NCBI RefSeq assembly: GCF_015686655.1
Contig: NZ_JADPMP010000001.1
Location: 434,001-498,000, forward strand
DNA length: 64,000 bases
Direction: 5' to 3'
Source of the DNA: Pontibacter sp. FD36
GTDB taxonomy: Bacteria > Bacteroidota > Bacteroidia > Cytophagales > Hymenobacteraceae
Notes under the pieces: model-generated
Database searches by the model: none
What the model was told of the DNA's origin: nothing
Seen by the model: the letters and a program-made list of their open reading frames with translations, nothing else
Program-made: the position numbers and the translations under genes
In this document: piece after piece, positions 53,598-62,500 of the stretch
How the letters are laid out: each line of letters opens with the position of its first letter
Numbering within the stretch: position 1 is the stretch's first letter

Positions 53598-56500
53598 ATG
53601 AACAAACTTCTACAGTTTATTCTTGCGGTTGCTCTGTTGATTAGCAACAGCACGATAGCGTCTGGGCAGGACATAAATTGGGTGAAAACGGTCGGAGGGG
53701 CTTCCCACGATCACGGTCGGTCTATCCAGGTAGACGGTGCCGGCAACCTATACGTGCTCGGGCATTTTTCTGCTCCTTCTGCCGCGTTCGGATCAACAAC
53801 GCTTTATGCCTCAGGTATAGGGACTTATCTTACAAAGTATAGCAACACAGGCAATTTTGTGTGGGCTCGTAAGGTATCTGACACCAACCTGACAGACGAA
53901 GGCGCACTGAAAACGGACGCAGCCGGAAACAGCTATGTTGTGACCTCGTTTACAGGCTCCACCCAACTAGGCAGCACAGCGCTGACCAGTAGTGGTTCCA
54001 GCGACATTGTTATTGCTAAGTATAACACAAGCGGTAATGTGGTTTGGGCTACCAAAGCAGGAGGTGGCGCTGCAGACAGAGGAACAGGTATAACAATAGA
54101 CGCATCCGGGAATAGCTACATCACAGGCAGCTTCACGGGTACGGCTAGTTTCGGAAACACCTCTTTTGCAAGTGCCGGCAACACAGACGGCTTTGTAGCG
54201 ATGCTGAATGCAAACGGCGTTTTTGTCTGGGCGCAAAAGATCGGCGGCACTGCAGCCGACGAAGGCAGAGGCATTGCGATTGACGGCAGCAACAATATAT
54301 ATGTGGCCGGTAACTTTAATGAGGATTTCACGCTTGGCATTACGCCACTTTCACATTCGGGCAACCAAGACATATTTCTTGCATCTTATACCAACAGTGG
54401 TGCTATAAGATGGGCACAGAAAGCTGGTGGAAATGGCGCAGAAAAAGTAACCGCATTAGGTATAGATGGTGCTGCTAACTTGTATCTGGGCGGTAATTTC
54501 TCAGCAAGGACTACTTTTGGCTCAATCTCTTTTAACAACAGCGGATCTAGTCAGGATATCTTTCTGGCAAAGTACTCTAATACAGGCACAGTTATATGGG
54601 CGAAAGGAGCAGGCGGAAACGCTGCTGACGAACTTGGAGGCTTGTCTGTAGATAGAGATGGTAATTTGTACCTGACTGGTAGCTTTGGTGGTAGTGCCAA
54701 CATTGGCGGAAGTCCTCTGTCAACAACGGGTGCGCTTGATATTTATGCGGCACACTATGATGGGAATGGCAACGGCGTATGGTCTATTGGAGCCGGTAGT
54801 GCACGCGATGACCGTGGTTGGGGTATTGCGTCAGATGCGGCTCAGAATGTATATGTTACCGGTTACTTTCAGGAAAATACGCCAAACTTTGGTGGTATTG
54901 TGATTGTAAACAGAGGCGGTGAAGAAACATTTATCTCCCAACTGGTGCCTCTGTTGAGCACAACTAGTGTCACTGCGGGCCCTTACTGCCCTGGGCAGGC
55001 TGTGACTGTACGTTATAACACTTCCAGAAATCTTGGGAATGGTTACAGAGCAGAGCTTTCTGATGCTAATGGCAGCTTTGCAGACCCCATTATCATTGGC
55101 TCTATTAGCAATAATGCCGGTTCAATTAGTGCAATCATCCCTGATAATATACCAGCAGGAGATAAATATAGAATTCGGGTATACTCAAATGGATTAAGGA
55201 GAGCTGGCACTGACAACGGCACTGATCTCATTATTAATGCTAAGCCTCCAGTGCCTGAACTGACAGCCAGTAGTCCAAGTGTTACTGGAACACTCTATTT
55301 GTCTGCGACGGAAATACCCGGAGCTACCTACTCATGGACGGGACCGAATGGTTTCACTTCAACTCTGCGGGAACCAACCCGACCTAATATGAGAACCAGT
55401 GATGCAGGCACTTATACCCTCACTGTCAATGTGAACGGATGTACCACTACAGCTACTATAGCAGTAGTGCTCGCAACTGTTCCGACCTTTGATGTGGATC
55501 TGCGTGGAGAGCCTAATGGAGAATACACATCCCCACCAGTAAGTAGGAATGGTAGCGCTTGTAGAGATAATAATTGTATTCAGTTTAATGTAATACTGGA
55601 TGAAAGGGCTGGCCAAATAGTTGTTACAGTTGATGGCGGCAAGGGTGCCATGGATTACACCATAAACTGTGGCCCAGAAACTAGAGTGGGCCAAGAAGTT
55701 TGCGCTCCTAATACAGGTATCTTTACGATCACTTTCTGTAAGCCTGGTGGTAATGCAACTACATATTCCATCAGGTCTATTGCTGCCTTTGAGCCGCAGG
55801 CCGATGTGTCTCTCACAGCAGGTTGCTCCGACATCTTGAAAGCGCCTGATACTTTTAATGAAGAAAGCATTGTATGGGAGGACCTGACAGGTAACGGAGC
55901 TTATCTTAAATACCTGAGTTTCCCGAATGGTAAAAAAGAGGCGATTGTAACAGGCGACGATGATGCCCCAGCTAGAGTGATATACCGTGTTCGGGGTAAA
56001 GCTTTCCAGAGTTCATGCTCCGACAACCTTTATTATGATGACATCGAAGTTACGTTTCATCGCAGGCCTGTTGTCACGATAGCGCCAACACCTGCTATTA
56101 TATGCCCTGGTGGCGGTGGCGTAGTGCTTAGAGGCAATGTAACAGGCGGCGACCAGACCACTGGTTTTGATTATGTCTGGAAAAATGCTGCTGGTAATCA
56201 GGTAGGAAGCAACCTGAATTATACGGCTACAGCTGTAGGCACTTATAAGTTAATTGCTATACCTAAAGATTCAAGAGACTGCGAAGAGTTCTCTGCCACA
56301 GTGGAGGTGGTTTCCAATCTCACTGCCAACGCTGGCCCGGACCAATTGGTGTGCGCAGGCAGTACCGTTCAACTGGCAGGCACAGTTACAGCCGCCACAG
56401 GTGGCCGCTGGATAGGTGGTAACGGTACCTTCTCAAGCAGGACAGACCTGAGCGCTACCTATACTCCAACAGAGACAGAGTTAAATGCAGGTTCTGTTAC

Positions 56501-59500
56501 ACTGACATTAGAATCAACCGGAAACGGCGATTGTGGTCCGGTGCAGGACGAGGTGGTAATCTCATTCTACAGAATGGAAGTGACCCTGACAGGAACGCCA
56601 GTAATCTGTAATGGTACATTAGGAACGATCAGTGCTAATGTTACAGGTAGTCAGGGGGCTTTGAGCTATCGCTGGAGTTCCGGCGAAACTACTGCTTCTA
56701 TTACTAATAAAGTTGCCGGTAACTACACCGTTACTGTAACCGAAGTTAACGGCTGCGCAGTCACTGTACCGTTTACCATCACACAAGTGCCAGGCCCTGC
56801 TGATTTTACAGTTGAGCTAAAGGCCACTACCTGCGGCGACCGTAACGGCGAGATCAAGGTGACGAGCGTAACCTCATCAGGTAACCGAAGTTTTGAATAC
56901 GCTATTAATGGGGGAGATTTCCAGACTGGCAATACCTTCACAGGACTGGCTGCCGGAGTATCTTACACCATCACGGTGAAAGACGCCAATGGCTGTACCT
57001 TCAGTAAATCCTATACACTAACAAATGTAGAGGGGCCTACGGCTGTAACTGCCAGCTCAGCACCGGCCAGCTGCCATAACAACGATGGTTCGATCACGGC
57101 TGGTGAGGTATCAGGTGGCACCGGTACGATGGAGTACTCCATCAACGGTAACGACTTCCAGACCAGTACCATCTTTACAGGCCTCGCTACCGGCGACTAT
57201 ACCTTGACGGCCCGTGACATCAACGGCTGTAAAGTGACTACCTCGGTGACCGTGGTGCAGCAGTCGCTGACCAGCTTCACCGCCACACCGGCTGCCTCTA
57301 CCTGCGGCAACCCGAACGGCACGGTGACGATCTCTGCTGTCGTAGGTGGTGTTGGTGAACTGGAGTACAGCAAGGACGGCCAAACTTATCAAGCTTCACA
57401 TATCCTTACTGGTTTTGCCGCCGGTCCGCACACAGTATGGGTGAGAGACGAAAGAGGCTGCGCCATCAGTAGACAAGTGACCATAACCAACACACCAGGC
57501 CCGACTGACTTTGCAGTTGAACTTAAGGCTACCACCTGCGGTGACAGTAACGGCGAAATCAAGGTGACGGGTGTGACCTCTACAGGCAACCGCAGTTTCA
57601 TGTACGCTATCAATGGTGGCACCTTCCAGACAGGCAATACCTTTAATGGTCTGGCTGCCGGAACTGTTTATACGATCGCTGTGCAGGATGCCAATGGTTG
57701 TACCTTCACCAAATCTTTCACTCTAAGCAATGTAGCTGGTCCAACAGCCGTTACTGCCTCTTCATTACCGGCCAGCTGCCACAACAACGACGGCTCGATC
57801 ACGGCTGGCGAAGTATCAGGCGGCACCGGTACGATCGAATACTCCATCAACGGTAACGACTTCCAGACCAGTACCATCTTTACAGGTCTCGCCTCTGGTG
57901 ACTATATCTTGACGGCCCGCGACATCAACGGCTGTAAAGTGACTACCTCGGTGACCGTGGTGCAGCAGTCGCTGACCAATTTCACCGCCACACCGGCTGC
58001 TTCCACCTGTGGCAACCCGAACGGTACTGTCTCTATCTCTGCCGTTGTCGGTGGCGTAGGTACGCTGGAGTACAGCAAAGACGGCAGCAACTACCAGACT
58101 TCCCCTGCACTCACCGGCTTTGCTGCCGGGACGCATACAGTGTGGGTGAGAGACGAAAAGGGTTGTACCTTCAGCAAACAGGTGACTATCACCAACACGC
58201 CGGGCCCTACTGACTTTGAAGTGGAGCTAAAAGCCACTACCTGCGGTAACAGTAACGGCGAGATCCGTGTAACGGGTGTGACCACAGAGGGAAATCGCAG
58301 TTTTACTTACTCATTGAACGGAAGTGCCTTCGGGACAGGAAATACTTTTACTGGTTTGACTGCCGGAACAGCTTATACTGTCCGGGTGCGGGATGCAAAT
58401 GGCTGTATCATTACTAAATCCTTTACACTGACAAACACCCCCGGCCCGACGGCTGTAACGGCTACATCGGCCCCTGCCAGTTGCCACAACAACGACGGTA
58501 CTATTACAGTGGGTGCGGTAACGGGTGGAACAGGTACCAAGCAGTACTCCCTCAATGGCCGTGACTTCCAAAACGAACTTACCTTCACAGGCCTCGCCTC
58601 TGGTGACTATATCTTGACGGCCCGCGATATCAACGGCTGTACGGTGACTACTTCAGTTAACGTAGGGCAGCAGTCGCTGACCAATTTCACCGCCACACCG
58701 GCTCCTTCCACCTGCGGCAACCCGAACGGCACTGTTACCATTTCTGGCGTTGTAGGCGGTATAGGTGTGCTGGAGTACAGCAAGGACGGTCAGAACTACC
58801 AGACTTCCCCTACACTCACCGGCTTTGCTGCCGGGACGCATACAGTGTGGGTGAGAGATGAAAGAGGCTGTACCTTCAACAAACAGGTGACCATCACACA
58901 AGTGCCAGGCCCTACTGACTTTGCAGTAGAGCTAAAAGCCACTACCTGCGGCGGCAGCAACGGTGAAATCAAGGTGACGGGTGTGACGTCTTCAGGTAAC
59001 CGAAGTTTTGAATACGCTATCAATGGGGACGATTTCCAGACAGGTGAAACCTTCACAGGGCTGGCTGCCGGAGTATCTTACACCATTACGGTGAAAGACG
59101 CCAATGGCTGTACCTTCAGCAAGCCATTCACGCTAACCAATACACCTGGCCCAACAGCCGTAACGGCCAGCTCGGCCCCAGCCAGCTGCCACAACAACGA
59201 CGGCTCGATCACGGCTGGCGAAGTATCAGGCGGTACCGGTGCGATCGAATACTCCATCAACGGTAACGACTTCCAAACCGGCACTACTTTTACAGGACTA
59301 GCTGCCGGCACCTATACCTTGACGGCACGTGACGCTAACCTCTGTACTGTCAGCACATCGGTAACAGTGGTGCAGAGTGTGCCGACTAACTTCACAGCTA
59401 CGCCAACTGCAGCTACTTGCGGCAACGCTAACGGAACTGTAGTGGTGAGTGGCATCGTAGGAGGAATCGGCACTTATACCTATAGCAAAGACGGTCAGAA

Positions 59501-62500
59501 CTTCCAGACTTCGGCTACACTGACTGGTCTGGCAGAAGGTCCGCACACCATTACTATAAAAGATAGCCGTGGCTGTACCTTCAGCAAAGAAGTGAGAATC
59601 GAAAATATACCTGGTCCTTCTGACTTTGCCTTCACGGCCAATGCCTCAAGCTGCGGTCGCAGCAACGGCAGCATCGAAGTAGGCCTTGTGACAGGTGGTA
59701 GCGGTACTTACTCCTATAGCCTCAACGGTGGCGATTTCCAGACATCCAATACTTTCTCAAACCTGATGGCTGACACCTATCGCATCACGGTGAAAGATGG
59801 TAAGAACTGCGAGTTCACCAAAGATGTGACGGTGACAGATGTGGCAGGTCCTACTAACTTCACCGCTACCGTGAGCAACACAACCTGCGGTGCCGTAAAT
59901 GGCGAGATCAAAGTAACGGGCGTAACAGGTACTGCCGGTGGTTACAGGTACAGCCGCGATGGCGTGAACTTCCAGGACTCGCCTGACTTCACAGATTTGG
60001 CTGTGGGAGAGCATGTGATTACGGTACGTGACGCTAATGGCTGTACTTTCTCCAGAACCTTCAACCTCATCAACGTACCTGGCCCGACGACAATGACAGT
60101 TGCCCAGATAGCAGCCAGCTGTAACAACAACGATGGCCGCATTACGGTGAGCAATGTGTCGGGCGGTACTGGTACCTATACCTACTCCATCAACGGAAGC
60201 GATTTCTACGAGTCGAATGTATTCAATGGCCTTGCCGCTGGTCCTTATACCGTGACGGTAATGGACGAGAACGAATGTACCATCACCCGTTCGATAACAG
60301 TAGGTACCAACGTGCCGACTACCTTCGCCTTCACCACCAACCCGTCTACCTGCGGTAACAGCAATGGTACGATTACAGTGACTGGTGTAACAGGCGGTAC
60401 AGGTCCATATAAGTATAGCAAGGACGGCCAGAACTTTGTTGACGGTAATGCACTTACTGGTTTCTCCGCAACTACCCATACCATTTGGGTACGCGACAGC
60501 AAAGGCTGCGTGGTTTCCCGCCAGATTGCGGTAAGCGACATCCCTGGCCCGACTGACATCGTGGCGACTGCAACAGCCTCTAGCTGCGGTGACCCGAACG
60601 GTCGCCTGACGGTGACAGGGGTGACAGGCAATACGGAAACGTATACTTACTCTATCGACGGAGATAACTTCCAGGAGTCAGCTACTTTCGAAGGCCTGTT
60701 GGCTGATGACTACACCATAACGGTGAGAGATGAAAACGGCTGTACGTTTGCAAAAGCATTCACGGTAACAGATGTGGCAGGCCCGAGCTTTGTGGCAGCG
60801 CCTGAGTCCAGCACTTGTGGTGACAGCAACGGACAGATCGTGGTGAGCAATGTGACAGGCGGAACGGGTACTTACCAGTACAGCCTGAACAATGGCACCT
60901 TCCAGAACAGCAATAGCTTTGTGAATCTGGCCGCCGGAGAGTACATTGTTTCAGTGCGTGATGGAAAAGGCTGCGTGGCTACGCAGACAATTGAAGTAAC
61001 CAATATTCCTGGCCCGACTGATATCACACTGGTTGCAGCATCATCTACTTGCGGCAACAGCAACGGTTCGATCACGGTGAGTGCAGTAACTGGTGGAACT
61101 TCGGACTATACCTACAGCCTGAATGACGGCGCCTTCCAGGAGTCGGCTACCTTCACAGGCTTAGCGGCACGGACCTACGCTATCACGGTAAAAGACGCCA
61201 GAGGTTGTACCTTCACTAAAGAAGTAGAAGTGCAGAACATTGCTGGTCCGGATGGATTGACTGCTGAAATAACAGCCTCTACCTGCGGTGCCGCCAATGG
61301 TGAGCTGCGTATAACCCGTGTTTCTGGTGGAACTGAGGGCTATACCTACAGCCGTAACGGCGTGAACTTCCAGGAAAGTGATCTCTTTACAGGATTAGCT
61401 GCTGGTGAGTATACCATCACGGTAAAAGATGCTAGAGGCTGTACCTTCGCCCAGAAGTTCAATGTAACCAACATCGGTGGACCAACAGCTGTAACGGCCA
61501 CTACCCAAGCAGCCAGTTGCCAGAACAACGACGGCTCGATTACGGTAGGTACGGCAACAGGAGGAACAGGAACCTATACCTACTCCATCGACGGTATCAA
61601 CTTCCAGGAGTCGAAAAACTTTACAGGATTAGCCGCCGGAGACTATACCGTAACAGTCAAAGACGGAAATGACTGTACCGTCACCACCACAGTAAAAGTA
61701 AATACCAACGTACCAACTAACTTTGCCAGCACATCGGTATCCTCTACCTGCGGCGACAGCAACGGCAGTATTACGGTAGGTACTGTAATAGGTGGTACTG
61801 GTACGTACGAATACAGCAAAGACGGACAGAACTTTAGCACTAGCGCTACGCTGACTGGTTTTGCGGCAGGCTCGCATACCATCTGGGTGCGCGATAGCAA
61901 AGGCTGCGTGTTCTCCAAGTCAGTAGCTGTAAGCAATATTGCCGGACCTGAATTCACAGCGACACCTGTTGCGACAACTTGCGGCGCTGCAAATGGAAGC
62001 ATCACGATTAGTGGTGTAACGGGCGGTGTTGGTCCTTATACCTACAGCATCGATGGCGATAACTTCCAGAATGGCCTTGTATTCGAAAATGTGCTGGCTG
62101 GTACTTACGAAGTGCTGGTGAAAGACCACAATGGCTGCGTGGGTTCAGTAACTGTAGAAGTTGAGGACATCGCAGGTCCAAGCGACTTTGAACTGACCGC
62201 TGCGTCCTCTACCTGCGGCGACAGCAATGCCAGCATCACAGTAGGTGAGGTGACAGGCGGTACGGCTCCGTTTGCATACAGCATCGATGGACGTAATTTC
62301 CAGACCGGAAAAACGTTTGCAGGGCTGGCTGCCGGTGAGTATACCATCACGGTGCAGGATGACAATGATTGTGAGTTTACCAGGACCATTGAGATAGAGA
62401 ATATCCCTGGGCCAACCGATATCACGCTTACAGCCGAATCCTCTACCTGCGGCAGCGCCAACGGCACGATCAGTGTAACAGGCGTGACAGGCGGAACCTC

